Below the pieces are notes generated by a model. It did no database searches. It worked only from the letters and a program-made list of their open reading frames with translations, and was not told the DNA's origin. Source: Paucisalibacillus globulus (GTDB taxonomy: Bacteria > Bacillota > Bacilli > Bacillales > Amphibacillaceae). Taken from it: DNA of 64,000 nucleotides. This document shows, one piece after another, positions 9,795 through 19,062 of this stretch. The position numbers and the translations under genes were made by a program. Location of the stretch: contig NZ_LT855390.1 in NCBI RefSeq assembly GCF_900184735.1, forward strand, positions 179,736 to 243,735, given 5' to 3'. Position 1 is the stretch's first letter, and each line of letters begins with the position of its first letter.

Positions 9795-10216
9795 AAAAGT
9801 TAACTCAGCATGTACATCATTTATTTAAGGACATTCCAGATAGTGACCGGAAAGAGGTAGTTATGCAAGAAGTGCTACAGAACTTGGAAGAGAAGGTCTG
9901 GGATTTAATAGAGCAGGGAAAAGAAGAAGAAGATGCGATTAATAAAGCTATCGTTGAATTTGGGGATATTGATGAATTAAAAAGTGAACTTGGAGTAGTT
10001 ACAGAAGTATCTAATAATGACCCAACCATCTTGAAAAATAGAAAATTAAGTTTAGAGTATTCGATCTGGGGTAGCTTGTTGATTATTGGCTTGTTTACCT
10101 TTATTAACTTTTACTATTCTCCTCAGGTAATCTGGTTTGTATATCCAACATTTGCTGTGCTCTGGTGGCCCCTATCGATGTATTATCGTTGGTTAAAAGT
10201 AAAAAGGGGGGAGTAA
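9791..10216 (+). CDS. HAAS-type membrane protein with one C-terminal LWWPLS repeat
   Basis: A 141-aa protein starting at a TTG that overlaps the PadR stop, with GGAGGG six bases before it. Residues ~1-75 are a helical, acidic HAAS-like cytoplasmic domain (HLFKDIPDSDR..., then AIVEFGDIDELKSELG). Two membrane segments follow. The C-terminus NFYYSPQVIWFVYP then TFAVLWWPLSMYY is nearly the same as four repeat units in the next gene. This domain is commonly found downstream of PadR regulators. The function is unknown. Confidence 0.85.
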   Translation: MKKLTQHVHHLFKDIPDSDRKEVVMQEVLQNLEEKVWDLIEQGKEEEDAINKAIVEFGDIDELKSELGVVTEVSNNDPTILKNRKLSLEYSIWGSLLIIGLFTFINFYYSPQVIWFVYPTFAVLWWPLSMYYRWLKVKRGE

Positions 10217-10217
10217 C

Positions 10218-10850
10218 ATGAAAAAGTATCAATGGGGTTTTGTTGCAACTGGATCTATCATGACCATCCTATTTTTAATGGTGGTTAACTTTATTACAAG
10301 CGAGGAGTATCCTTGGTTTATTTATCCTAGTGTTTTATTGTTATTACTTCCGCTTGGTCTTTACTGCATCTTTGAAAAGAAGCATGTCCTCTTTTCGATG
10401 GTCAGTTGTTTCATTGTAACCGTCCTATTAATTACGGAGAATTATATAAAAACACCAGAATATCCATGGGTGTTATATGTTGTTGCACCTATTATTCTTT
10501 GGCCAATTATAGCCATTCTAGGTAAACGGAATGCTAATATGTTTGTAGCCAGTTTCATTAGTACTATATTTATTCTGTATTATGTTCTCTTAAATATTTA
10601 TTTAGCTCCATCAAATCCGTGGGCTATTTTCCCGGCATTTGTTATTCTATGGTGGCCACTGACCTTTTATCACATCAAGAGACAATCCTTCTTTGCCTTT
10701 TCTGTTACCGCCTCACTATTCATTAGTTTGTTTTTTATTAGTATTAATGTTTTCTATTCACCGAATACTATCTGGGCTATTTATCCAATCTTTGCTGTAT
10801 TATGGTGGCCTTTGAGTATGTATTATTTTCATTATCGGAAAGTCATCTGA
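10218..10850 (+). CDS. Multi-repeat membrane protein
   Basis: A 210-aa integral membrane protein made of four tandem ~50-residue units, each a membrane helix, a short outside loop ending in (Y/N)PW or IWA, and a second helix ending in a (L/I)xxPL or WWPL motif. Loops are EEYPWFIYP, PEYPWVLY, SNPWAIFP and NTIWAIYP; units 3 and 4 end in ILWWPLTFY and VLWWPLSMYY. The last unit is close to the tail of the previous protein, so both arose by duplication. GGGGGGAG precedes the ATG, one base after the previous stop. No known function. Confidence 0.85.
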   Translation: MKKYQWGFVATGSIMTILFLMVVNFITSEEYPWFIYPSVLLLLLPLGLYCIFEKKHVLFSMVSCFIVTVLLITENYIKTPEYPWVLYVVAPIILWPIIAILGKRNANMFVASFISTIFILYYVLLNIYLAPSNPWAIFPAFVILWWPLTFYHIKRQSFFAFSVTASLFISLFFISINVFYSPNTIWAIYPIFAVLWWPLSMYYFHYRKVI

Positions 10851-10993
10851 ATGGATTGTTCTATACTGAGGTACTCTTATGTTTATATTCATGATCACTA
10901 AGAAAAGTATACGTTGTTCAGAAAATAATTCTAAAACCTTATTAATGTTTAATATTATTTAGTAATAACTTTTTTACAAAGGTGGATACAAGA

Positions 10994-11512
10994 ATGAACT
11001 TTGAACTTAATGAAGCTATTGAGATTTTGGAAAGAACACCAAAAACATTGGAATATTTTCTTTCTGGTTTATCTATTAATTGGCTTCAGTGTAATGAGGG
11101 GGAGGATACTTGGAATCCTTCCCAGGTAATGGATCATTTAATTGAAGGAGATAAAACAGATTGGATACCTAGAGTGGAAGCTATTTTGCTTGCTGAAAGA
11201 GATATCCGATTTCCACCATATGATCGATTTTCCCATCTTAATAAACTAGAGAGGACAATAGAAGAGAAACTAGCGGAATTCCAAACAGTAAGGGTGGAAA
11301 GTTTAGAAAAAATAAGAAATCTTATTAATTCTAATTCCGATCTTGAATTAACAGGTATCCATCCCGAATTTGGCGAAGTGAAGCTTAAGCAATTACTCTC
11401 GACTTGGACAGTTCATGACTTAACCCATATCGCTCAAATTGTTCGCGTTATGGCAAAACGATATAAACGTGATGTTGGACCTTGGATGTCCTATTTAGGA
11501 ATCTTACAATAG
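10994..11512 (+). CDS. DinB-family protein
   Basis: A 172-aa four-helix DinB/YfiT-like protein. It contains the family landmarks [13 protein letters not shown] (first metal His), then [21 protein letters not shown] with the two later histidines. Such proteins bind a divalent metal and are often thiol-dependent transferases or stress proteins; the substrate is unknown. The ATG at 10994 is chosen because AAAGGTGG lies eight bases before it; the GTG at 10982 is inside the ribosome site. Confidence 0.88.
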   Translation: MNFELNEAIEILERTPKTLEYFLSGLSINWLQCNEGEDTWNPSQVMDHLIEGDKTDWIPRVEAILLAERDIRFPPYDRFSHLNKLERTIEEKLAEFQTVRVESLEKIRNLINSNSDLELTGIHPEFGEVKLKQLLSTWTVHDLTHIAQIVRVMAKRYKRDVGPWMSYLGILQ

Positions 11513-11540
11513 GTGCAAGCTACTACTTGTGTTTGGAAGC

Positions 11541-11571
11541 ATTCGACAAAAATCGGGTAGTGACAGGCACC
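11541..11571 (-). repeat. Short interspersed repeat, copy 2 (inverted)
   Basis: Reads on the minus strand as GGTGCCTGTCACTACCCGAT followed by TTTTGTCGAAT. It lies between the dinB-like and araC-like genes. The AraC coding sequence just to its right is unusually rich in G and T on the plus strand, i.e. A and C on the repeat's own strand, as for copies 1 and 3. Confidence 0.8.
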
Positions 11572-11591
11572 TTATAGGGGGGGGAGTGGTG

Positions 11592-12377
11592 ATGCTAGAG
11601 CTAAATCCGGAGTGTTTTATTTTGGAGCCTGTTTTTGCTACGATTACTTGTGAGCCTAGTTGGCAATGGAAACGGAAGGTCCCTCTTCCTAATTATGATT
11701 TGGTGTATGTTTGGAAAGGGGAGGGGATGTTAGTTGTAAATGGGGAGGAATACATCATATCGCGGGGGAGTTGTTTTTTCTTCCATCCTGGTGACTGGGT
11801 AACGGCAACACATAATCCACATAATCCTCTCCAAATGACCTACATTCACTTTAATTTTAGGAACGAACCAGCTATTAAACCAATAGAGTACCGTGTTATC
11901 CAAGACACCATTATGTTTGAATCTCTCCTTACTAGATATGTTCGGCTGTTCTTAATAGAAACTTTCGGAGCAGAAATAGAAGCAAAACTAATCCTTAAGC
12001 AATTAATGATTCAGTTGTTGCGTGAAGATCAGCAGGGTGAAAGAAATCTTCCGAACATGCAGCAGTCCCTCCTATCCGCAATTAAAGAAGTTGCAAACCA
12101 CATACAACAACATCCTGGTTATCATCATACAGTAGAGAGTCTTGCTACACGTGCTAACTTCTCCCCTCGTTATTTCTCCCGTAAATTCAAGGAAATCATT
12201 GGTGAATCTGTCCGGTCTTATATTATTCAGGTACGGATAAAAAGAGCGGAGCATTTACTACGTTACACCGGAATGACCGTAACCGAGGTAGCAGAGGCAT
12301 TAGGCTATAGCGACCTTCATTTTTTTAGCCGTCAATTTAAACAATATACTGGTAAAAGTCCATCTGAAATACGCTAA
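11592..12377 (+). CDS. AraC-family transcriptional regulator
   Basis: A 261-aa regulator with an N-terminal cupin-like sensor domain (WKGEGMLVVNGEEY, FFFHPGDWVTA) and two C-terminal helix-turn-helix units (VESLATRANFSPRYFSRKFKEI and MTVTEVAEALGYSDLHFFSRQFKQYTGKSPSEIR, the classic AraC signature). The start is the ATG at 11592 with GGGGGAG before it; the longer frame from 11529 would translate the interspersed repeat. The first ~60 codons are G/T-rich at third positions, unlike the rest of the gene. A typical carbohydrate-type regulator; no target gene is adjacent. Confidence 0.92.
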   Translation: MLELNPECFILEPVFATITCEPSWQWKRKVPLPNYDLVYVWKGEGMLVVNGEEYIISRGSCFFFHPGDWVTATHNPHNPLQMTYIHFNFRNEPAIKPIEYRVIQDTIMFESLLTRYVRLFLIETFGAEIEAKLILKQLMIQLLREDQQGERNLPNMQQSLLSAIKEVANHIQQHPGYHHTVESLATRANFSPRYFSRKFKEIIGESVRSYIIQVRIKRAEHLLRYTGMTVTEVAEALGYSDLHFFSRQFKQYTGKSPSEIR

Positions 12378-12400
12378 TTTCATATCGATATATTTATGAG

Positions 12401-12433
12401 CACCTTACCAAGATTGGTTAAAGGTGTTTTTTA
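12401..12433 (+). terminator. Rho-independent terminator after araC-like gene
   Basis: CACCTTACC pairs with GGTTAAAGGTG, followed by TTTTTT. Confidence 0.85.
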
Positions 12434-12566
12434 ATTTGTAAAAAAAGAGATGCAAAATAATGCAAATTTTATATCAAACAGTCTAAATATTTTTACCGAC
12501 TACGATGCTACTATTTAACTACATCCACAAAGAAGTAACAAATATCAAGGAAAAGAGTGATGATAC

Positions 12567-14417
12567 ATGTGTGGAATTACAGGATGGATAGATTGGAAAC
12601 AAGATTTAAAGAAGCAGGAATCAATCATCAAATCAATGGCAGAAACACTAGAGAATCGTGGTCCGGATGCTACTAATGTTTTCACTGAAGGTCACGCGGC
12701 ATTAGGGCATACTAGGCTAATTGTGGTTGACCCTAGCGGTGGTGCACAACCAATGACAAGACAATCCAAACAAGGGCATTCGTTCACTATCGTCTATAAT
12801 GGTGAACTTTATAATACCGAGGAACTTCGTAAAGAATTAGCAAATCGGGGATATTCATTTAGGTCCCATTCTGATACAGAAGTACTCCTCAACGCTTATA
12901 TCGAATGGCAGGAAGATTGTGTGGAGAGGTTAAACGGCATATATGCTTTTGCCATTTGGGACCATCACCAAGAAAGACTTTTTATGGCAAGAGACCGTCT
13001 AGGAGTTAAGCCATTATTTTATAAACATATTAATAGTACGCTCTTATTTGGATCAGAACTTAAGGCAATCTTAGCCCATCCAGATGTTAAAGCAGAAATA
13101 GACCGGGAAGGCCTACAAGAAGTATTTGGTTTAGGGCCGTCTCGAACACCAGGACATGGCGTTTATAAAGGAATAAACGAACTAAGGCCAGCACACCTTC
13201 TTCTCTATAATCGTAATGGTATCCGAATCAACCGATATTGGAATGTAGAAAGCCGCGAACACACCCAATCATTGGAAGATACGGTAGAGCAAGTAAGATT
13301 TCTAGTTGAGGATGCTATTGTTAGGCAGCTAGTAGCAGATGTTCCAGTTAGTACATTCTTATCTGGTGGGCTAGACTCAAGTGCTATCAGTGCGATTGCT
13401 GCAAATCATTTTAAGCAGCAAGGGAAGGGCGCACTTCACACGTATTCGATTGATTATGAACAAAATAGTGAATTCTTTCAATCTAGTTTATTTCAGAAAG
13501 ATGAAGACCGACCATGGATTGAAAAGATGACCCAACATATTGGTTCTGTTCACCATTCAAAAATTATGTCACAAGAAATGTTAGCAAGCAGGTTAGAAGA
13601 TGCAGTAAAAGCAAGAGACCTACCTGGAATGGCTGACATTGATTCTTCTCTTCTTTGGTTCTCGGAGGAAATAAAGCAAGACTTCACGGTTGCATTGTCA
13701 GGAGAATGTGCGGATGAAATTTTTGGTGGTTATCCATGGTTTTATCGTAAGGAATTATTACAAGACGACCATTTTCCATGGATGAAATCAGAAGGCGAAC
13801 GACACGGGCTACTTTTACCCCATTTGCAGAAGAAACTAACTCTAGAAGAATACGTTCAAAATCGATATAAGGAAACATTACTAGAAGTACCGAAGTTAGA
13901 AGGAGAAAACCCTATAGAAGCAAGACGCAGAGAGTTGTTCTATTTAAATATGAATTGGTTTATGGCCACCCTACTCGAACGTAAGGACCGAATGAGTATG
14001 CGTGCTAGTTTAGAAGTCCGAGTTCCATTTGCTGATCACCGATTGGTGGAGTATATGTGGAATATTCCATGGGAGATGAAATACTTCGGAGGAATGGAAA
14101 AAGGAATCTTAAGGAAGGCACTGGAAGGAATATTACCTCATTCAATTTTGTATCGAAAGAAAAACCCATACCCAAAAACCCACAATCCAGCGTATATGAA
14201 GCTAGTAAAACAAATGCTTACTAGTATTATCGAAAATAAAAGCTCTCCAATTCTAGAATTGGTCTCCAAACAACAAATAAGAGAAATTATTGACTCGAAT
14301 GGTTCTTCTTTTAAAGTTCCTTGGTTTGGGCAACTCATGACAGGGCCACAGTTAATTGCCCATCTATCACAAATAAATATGTGGCTAGATTTATACAATG
14401 TCGACATCGTGGACTAA
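12567..14417 (+). CDS. asnO: Glutamine-hydrolysing asparagine synthase
   Basis: A 616-aa class II amidotransferase that makes asparagine from aspartate, ATP and glutamine. It starts MCGITGW, so Cys2 is the free N-terminal nucleophile after Met removal; the glutaminase domain also shows NRGPDATNVF and YNGELYN. The synthetase domain has the PP-loop SGGLDSS near residue 266 and GECADEIFGGYPW. The size and details (GLGPSRTPG, SSFKVPWFGQL) match Bacillus AsnO (YisO) rather than AsnB or AsnH. It stands 51 nt before glutamine synthetase, which would supply its glutamine. Confidence 0.93.
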   Translation: MCGITGWIDWKQDLKKQESIIKSMAETLENRGPDATNVFTEGHAALGHTRLIVVDPSGGAQPMTRQSKQGHSFTIVYNGELYNTEELRKELANRGYSFRSHSDTEVLLNAYIEWQEDCVERLNGIYAFAIWDHHQERLFMARDRLGVKPLFYKHINSTLLFGSELKAILAHPDVKAEIDREGLQEVFGLGPSRTPGHGVYKGINELRPAHLLLYNRNGIRINRYWNVESREHTQSLEDTVEQVRFLVEDAIVRQLVADVPVSTFLSGGLDSSAISAIAANHFKQQGKGALHTYSIDYEQNSEFFQSSLFQKDEDRPWIEKMTQHIGSVHHSKIMSQEMLASRLEDAVKARDLPGMADIDSSLLWFSEEIKQDFTVALSGECADEIFGGYPWFYRKELLQDDHFPWMKSEGERHGLLLPHLQKKLTLEEYVQNRYKETLLEVPKLEGENPIEARRRELFYLNMNWFMATLLERKDRMSMRASLEVRVPFADHRLVEYMWNIPWEMKYFGGMEKGILRKALEGILPHSILYRKKNPYPKTHNPAYMKLVKQMLTSIIENKSSPILELVSKQQIREIIDSNGSSFKVPWFGQLMTGPQLIAHLSQINMWLDLYNVDIVD

Positions 14418-14468
14418 GAACGGTGACTCGAACAATACAAAAATAATAAAAATACAGGAGGAAGAAAT

Positions 14469-15797
14469 ATGGGGAAATTATTCACGAAGGAAGAAATATT
14501 AAAAATCGCAAAGGAGGAAAATGTCCGTTATATTCGACTTCAATTCACTGATTTATTTGGCATGATAAAAAATGTAGAAATACCAGTACGTCAGCTAGAA
14601 AAAGCGCTGGATAATCAAATCATGTTTGATGGGTCATCAATAGAAGGATTTGTCCGTATTGAAGAATCTGACATGTATTTATACCCAGATTTAACTACAT
14701 GGCTCATCTTTCCATGGGAAGTAAATCAAAGCAAGATTGCGAGATTAATCTGTGATGTGCATTTACCAGATGGAACTGCATTTCCTGGTGACCCTCGGGG
14801 AATATTAAAGAAGATATTAGGAGAAGCAAAGAAATTAGGATTTACAGCGATGAATGTTGGACCTGAGCCGGAGTTCTTCTTGTTTAAAACAGACCCTAGT
14901 GGAAATCCAACGATGGAACTGAACGACAATGGAGGTTATTTTGACTTATCACCGGTAGATCTTGGTGAAAACTGTAGAAGAGAAATCGTTCTAACTTTAG
15001 AAGAAATGGGATTTGAAATTGAGGCCTCCCACCATGAAGTGGCTCCGGGACAGCATGAAATTGACTTTAAGTATGCAGATGCAGTGGAAGCGGCGGACCA
15101 AATTCAGACTTTTAAGCTTGTGGTGAAAAATATAGCAAAAAAACATGGGCTATATGCAACATTTATGCCAAAGCCACTGTTTGGTGTAAATGGTTCTGGA
15201 ATGCACTGCCACCAGTCACTCTTCCGTGGAAAGGACAATGCTTTTTATGACGAAAAGGATGAACGTGGGCTAAGTGAGACAGCGAAACAATATCTGGCAG
15301 GTATTCTAAAGCATGCTTACAGTTTTGCGGCAATCACTAACCCGATAATTAACTCATATAAGCGCTTAGTACCCGGTTATGAGGCACCTAGCTATATTGC
15401 ATGGTCAGAGAAAAATCGAAGTCCGCTAGTCCGTGTTCCAGCAAGCAGAGGAATGAGCACCCGAATTGAGTTAAGAAATCCTGATCCATCTGCAAATCCT
15501 TATCTTGCCCTAGGAGTCATGCTTGCCGCAGGATTGGATGGTATTAAAAATCGACTTGAATTATGTGACCCTGTTAATCAAAATATCTATCAAATGACTG
15601 AGGCGGAAAAGGAACGTATCGGAATTACAAGTCTCCCAAAGGATCTCGAGGAAGCCATTAGTGCTCTTGAAGGAAATGAAGTTATCACTAGTGTACTGGG
15701 CGAACACATCAGTAACCATTTTATAATTGCTAAACGAATGGAATGGGAAGAGTATCGTACTCAAGTGCATCCTTGGGAAAGGGAGAAGTATAAGTGA
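14469..15797 (+). CDS. glnA: Type I glutamine synthetase
   Basis: A 442-aa glutamine synthetase (GSI-alpha length) that forms glutamine from glutamate, ammonia and ATP. Seen are the [20 protein letters not shown] latch, [12 protein letters not shown] metal/ATP-site block, and [12 protein letters not shown]. The adenylylation-site sequence of enterobacterial enzymes is absent, as in other Firmicutes. AGGAGGAAGAAAT precedes the ATG. It is not preceded by glnR, so it may be a second glutamine synthetase in a unit with asnO rather than the housekeeping glnRA copy; this cannot be settled within the window. Confidence 0.95.
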   Translation: MGKLFTKEEILKIAKEENVRYIRLQFTDLFGMIKNVEIPVRQLEKALDNQIMFDGSSIEGFVRIEESDMYLYPDLTTWLIFPWEVNQSKIARLICDVHLPDGTAFPGDPRGILKKILGEAKKLGFTAMNVGPEPEFFLFKTDPSGNPTMELNDNGGYFDLSPVDLGENCRREIVLTLEEMGFEIEASHHEVAPGQHEIDFKYADAVEAADQIQTFKLVVKNIAKKHGLYATFMPKPLFGVNGSGMHCHQSLFRGKDNAFYDEKDERGLSETAKQYLAGILKHAYSFAAITNPIINSYKRLVPGYEAPSYIAWSEKNRSPLVRVPASRGMSTRIELRNPDPSANPYLALGVMLAAGLDGIKNRLELCDPVNQNIYQMTEAEKERIGITSLPKDLEEAISALEGNEVITSVLGEHISNHFIIAKRMEWEEYRTQVHPWEREKYK

Positions 15798-15860
15798 GGG
15801 TTACGATACTAAATAGGATTTTTGCTAGACAGTTTAAGTGATATTTGTAAAGTACTAGAA

Positions 15861-15893
15861 GCACCTGCAAACTTTGATTTGTAGGTGCCTCTT
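15861..15893 (+). terminator. Stem-loop after glnA
   Basis: GCACCTGCAAA pairs with TTTGTAGGTGC (one mismatch), followed by a weak CTCTTAT tract. It lies between convergent glnA and the HMA gene and may serve both. Confidence 0.6.
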
Positions 15894-15909
15894 ATGTAGT
15901 AGAAAAGAT

Positions 15910-16146
15910 TTAATTCTCTATTGTTTCTTCTTTAATAACATTTGCTTCAAATCCCATCTTTTTAATCCTCGAGATGATTTGGTTCATACTTAATAAGTCA
16001 CTATTAAATGTTACATACCCATTCTCATCCTCATAAGATACAGTTACTTTACTAACCCCTTCTAATTTCGAAATGGATCGTTCCACTTTTTTAGGGCAGT
16101 CTTTACAATGCATCCCTTTGATTTCTAAAAAAACAATCTCAGACAT
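15910..16146 (-). CDS. Heavy-metal-associated (HMA) domain protein
   Basis: A 78-aa single-domain metallochaperone-like protein. It has the metal-binding loop GMHCKDCPKK (the usual MxCxxC is here HCKDC, with one residue less variation but both cysteines present) and the ferredoxin-like HMA fold (VERSISKLEGVSKVTVSYED, then IISRIKKMGFEANV). It probably binds Cu(I) or a similar soft metal. The start is the ATG at 16146 with AAGGTGGTG upstream; a TTG three bases earlier is less likely. It is divergent from the His-rich lipoprotein. Confidence 0.85.
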   Translation of the reverse strand: MSEIVFLEIKGMHCKDCPKKVERSISKLEGVSKVTVSYEDENGYVTFNSDLLSMNQIISRIKKMGFEANVIKEETIEN

Positions 16147-16362
16147 CAATTAACACCACCTTGTAATAATTTATTTGTCTGTACATTATATGATTAGATT
16201 CATCATTAAATTTTAGAAAAAATGTATTGGAGTCATTTAGAACAATTTTGTGAATTTTATTCTTTAAAGCGTAATGTTTCACAAGGTATTCATTGATTAG
16301 TTTTCCTAATACTGGTAGTTTAGAAAGAGCAAACTGAGTATTAGTGTAGGAGGTTAACAATT

Positions 16363-17121
16363 ATGAAAAGATGGACTTGGATGTTCGTGTTAGTAATCTT
16401 AATAATGATGTTATCTGCATGTAATGACGATTCAGAGAAAGATACCTCACAGGATACAGAGGAACTAAAGACATTGGCAGTTGAATTTGAAGTTCCAGAG
16501 AAAGCAAGTGTCGGTGAAACAGTTGAATTGAAGGCTACGGTTACATATGGTGATGAAATTGTAAACGATGCCGATGAAGTTTCTTTTGAATATTGGTTAC
16601 AAGAAAATGAAGACGATAGTACGACAATAGAAGCTATTAATAATGAGGATGGTACCTATACTGCGGAAGTTTCCTTTGCTACGGATGGTGTATATGAAAT
16701 ATATGCTCATACAACGGCTAGAGATTTACACACCATGCCAAAAGAATCTATTACGGTTGGAGAGGGTATAGCTGCTGGGGAGGAACATCAGCATGAGGAA
16801 GGCCATGAACACTCTAGCCATACAGAAGGATTTGGTATGCACTTTGTTCAACCAGAAGATGTACAAGTGAATGAAGAAATAAACCTGACTGTGCACTTAG
16901 AGATGGACAATGAACCGCTTGAGGAAGCTAGAGTTCGTTATGAAATTTATCAAGAGGATTCCGAAACGCCTGACTGGGTGGATACAAAAGAATCCGTATC
17001 CGGTGAATATTCTAGTTCATATTCCTTTGAACAAGAGGGTGTGTACACTGTTGTGATTCATGTGCAAAATAATGAAGGTCTCCATGAACACACTGAAAAA
17101 CAGATAGAAGTCAATAAATAA
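16363..17121 (+). CDS. FixH/YtkA-like lipoprotein with His-rich linker
   Basis: A 252-aa lipoprotein: signal MKRWTWMFVLVILIMMLSAC with the lipobox LSAC. Two YtkA/FixH-like beta-sandwich domains follow (residues ~35-135: KASVGETVELKATV...NEDGTYTAEVSF; residues ~160-250: VNEEINLTVHLEM...SGEYSSSYSF). They are joined by a His/Glu-rich linker, EEHQHEEGHEHSSHTEG, which looks metal-binding. Together with the divergent HMA gene this suggests copper handling outside the membrane, an inference from composition and context. AGGAGG precedes the ATG at good spacing. Confidence 0.85.
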   Translation: MKRWTWMFVLVILIMMLSACNDDSEKDTSQDTEELKTLAVEFEVPEKASVGETVELKATVTYGDEIVNDADEVSFEYWLQENEDDSTTIEAINNEDGTYTAEVSFATDGVYEIYAHTTARDLHTMPKESITVGEGIAAGEEHQHEEGHEHSSHTEGFGMHFVQPEDVQVNEEINLTVHLEMDNEPLEEARVRYEIYQEDSETPDWVDTKESVSGEYSSSYSFEQEGVYTVVIHVQNNEGLHEHTEKQIEVNK

Positions 17122-17128
17122 GTGAAAT

Positions 17129-17168
17129 AAGGGGAGAATCTTTTACCAGTAGATTCTTCCCCTTTTTG
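17129..17168. terminator. Terminator between convergent genes
   Basis: AAGGGGAGAATCT pairs with AGATTCTTCCCCTT, followed by TTTGTATT. It is probably used from both sides. Confidence 0.85.
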
Positions 17169-17178
17169 TATTATTAAA

Positions 17179-17796
17179 TTAATTATTCTCTGCCATCCTA
17201 CCCAATGGGCCTTCTTCATTAATAATATCTTGTATATCATAAACAGAAATCGGAAACATAGGAAAACCATACACATATGGTGTGATTTCATATAATTGGA
17301 AATAGAGTACGATGGTTTTATCCGCGATATAGAAGTCCTGATTAGGGCTAATTTCGGTAAAATCTTCAATAAGTTGAATATCTCGCTGGGCGATTTGTTC
17401 CTTTACGATGGCGGATAACCTTTCCACGTAGTTGCTGTTTGGTTTAAATAAATCTTTAAGTTCACATTTCTTCTGAGTTTGTAGATCAAACGTTAACGAT
17501 TTGATATAGGTCATACCATGGGCTGCTTTATCATGATAGGTGTAATTAGTGAGGGAGATACTTAGGACATCTCGTTGGTTATTTTTAAGCTCATACGTAC
17601 CAAGCATTTCTACGACGGTTGATGGCATGTTTTCAATCTGCATATTAATTAGTGCTTGTGCCTCTTGAATGATGGATTGATTAATAAATCGTTCCATTGA
17701 TTGATCTCGCATCTGTACTGCTTGAGGGTAATATATATTTTTCTTAGAACCACCACTAACTCTAAACGTCATAATCTGGACTGGAAAAGTGGGCAA
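17179..17796 (-). CDS. DUF3298/DUF4163-type protein
   Basis: About 205 aa, resembling the extracellular sensor part of RsiV-like proteins (DUF4163 then DUF3298: YPQAVQMRDQSMERFINQSI, and LKDLFKPNSNYVERLSAIVKEQI, DFYIADKTIVLYFQLYEITPY). No signal peptide or membrane segment is visible, so it is likely cytosolic or lacks its anchor. The frame is open from an ATG at 17805, but AAGGA touches that ATG; the TTG at 17796 has nine bases of spacing and is preferred. The function is unknown. Confidence 0.75.
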   Translation of the reverse strand: MPTFPVQIMTFRVSGGSKKNIYYPQAVQMRDQSMERFINQSIIQEAQALINMQIENMPSTVVEMLGTYELKNNQRDVLSISLTNYTYHDKAAHGMTYIKSLTFDLQTQKKCELKDLFKPNSNYVERLSAIVKEQIAQRDIQLIEDFTEISPNQDFYIADKTIVLYFQLYEITPYVYGFPMFPISVYDIQDIINEEGPLGRMAENN

Positions 17797-17905
17797 TATA
17801 CTCATTCCTTTTTTAATGTATCTTATTCTTTAGGAATGGGTATGTGACTAGTTTGATTCAACCTAGATGGTGTGTTGTTGTAAAAGTTATATTAGTTTCA
17901 TGAAG

Positions 17906-18334
17906 TCATCCAAAACCAAAAAAATCAGTGGTAAGTAGTAAAAGCAATAGGAAAATGATAAATGCTAATTGGCTAAGGGTGAATAGATAAGCATTCCTAT
18001 TTTCAACATATCTCCATTCCATATAAGCCCGAGCAATTTCGGAAACGATAAGGAATAAAAAGATCAATGAGTGTACTTCCAAAAACCATAATCTCTCTGA
18101 TAAATCTCTGGTGATATTAAAGGAAAAACCGATAAATAAGAGGAAAATAAATGTAATTCTAATGGTCCAATCGATTATTTTATGTTGGTGATTGATATGA
18201 TGATATGAAAAGAATTTCTTTCTCTTTACCCTTAGCAATTTTCTCATAATAGTATTAAACAAAAATAATAGTAGTCCGAATATGGCCAGAATTAGAAAGA
18301 GTTCCAGCCAAAAGTTTGGTCCAAAACCATACAT
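17906..18334 (-). CDS. DUF4181 membrane protein
   Basis: A 142-aa protein with four hydrophobic segments (about residues 9-30, 53-73, 85-100 and 118-138). The YMEWRYVENRNAYLFTL block near residue 106 is the hallmark of DUF4181, a small Bacillus membrane family with no known function. AAGGGGATGAG precedes the ATG. It is a single gene, divergent from the CBO0543-type gene. Confidence 0.8.
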   Translation of the reverse strand: MYGFGPNFWLELFLILAIFGLLLFLFNTIMRKLLRVKRKKFFSYHHINHQHKIIDWTIRITFIFLLFIGFSFNITRDLSERLWFLEVHSLIFLFLIVSEIARAYMEWRYVENRNAYLFTLSQLAFIIFLLLLLLTTDFFGFG

Positions 18335-18461
18335 ATATGCTCATCCCCTTGTAATTAAATCCAAAACTTTACCTCTTACCTAATGTTCAACTTTTCTTGA
18401 GATAACAAAACACATAAAAATCAAGTCCACTAGCCAACCTATAGCTATAGAGGTGAATGAA

Positions 18462-18950
18462 ATGCGCAATAGGTTAGAAAAAACGATTGAACTTTCAGCA
18501 TGGGTCATAATGATATTGTTACTGTTCAAGTTCGTCCCAAAAAATAGAATTCGAGAAGCTCAAGTATCTTTTTTGTTTAAACAAGCCGTTACATGGCTTT
18601 TTGGATTACTTGTAGTCGAAAAGAAATTAATTTCCTATCCTTATCGGCTTTTTTTCAAGAAAACAATAAAATCAAGTTTTACGTTTGAATACTTTGTTTA
18701 TCCATCGTTATGTGTGTTATTTAACTTGTATTACCCAGATAAGCGGAACTATCCGATTAAGCTGCTCTATTATTTATTTCATTCAGCAATTATTACCGGA
18801 TTGGAAGTAGTTCTACTTAAGTATACGAAACTAATTAAATATAAAAAGTGGACATGGTACTGGAGTCTCCTATCGATGACGTTTACGAATTACTTATCCC
18901 ATGTATACTTTAAATGGTTCTTTAAAGAGCAAGTAAGCCGACAAAAATAA
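18462..18950 (+). CDS. CBO0543-family membrane protein
   Basis: A 162-aa protein with about five membrane segments, of the CBO0543 family widespread in spore-forming Firmicutes (YPSLCVLFNLYYPD, then KLLYYLFHSAIITGLEVVLLKYT). The ATG at 18462 follows AGAGGTGA at five bases; a GTG at 18453 overlaps that site. Unknown function. Confidence 0.75.
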   Translation: MRNRLEKTIELSAWVIMILLLFKFVPKNRIREAQVSFLFKQAVTWLFGLLVVEKKLISYPYRLFFKKTIKSSFTFEYFVYPSLCVLFNLYYPDKRNYPIKLLYYLFHSAIITGLEVVLLKYTKLIKYKKWTWYWSLLSMTFTNYLSHVYFKWFFKEQVSRQK

Positions 18951-19062
18951 ATCAAGGAGTCTTTAAGTGAGGAAACAGACTTTTCTGAAATGTTTATGTA
19001 TAGTCTAACAAAAAATATTTATTACATAATAATATTGTTTCTAAGAATTTTTAAAAATAAGG

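Noticed and set aside
11529-11591. Longer N-terminus for the AraC regulator
   Set aside because: Those 21 codons translate the interspersed repeat; a better start with GGGGGAG follows at 11592.
16139-16360. A 73-codon minus-strand frame (GKLINEYLVKHYALKNK...) overlapping the HMA start
   Set aside because: It begins at a TTG without a ribosome site, directly after an in-frame stop, and covers the ribosome site and promoter region of the divergent lipoprotein gene. It could be a gene remnant but cannot be supported.
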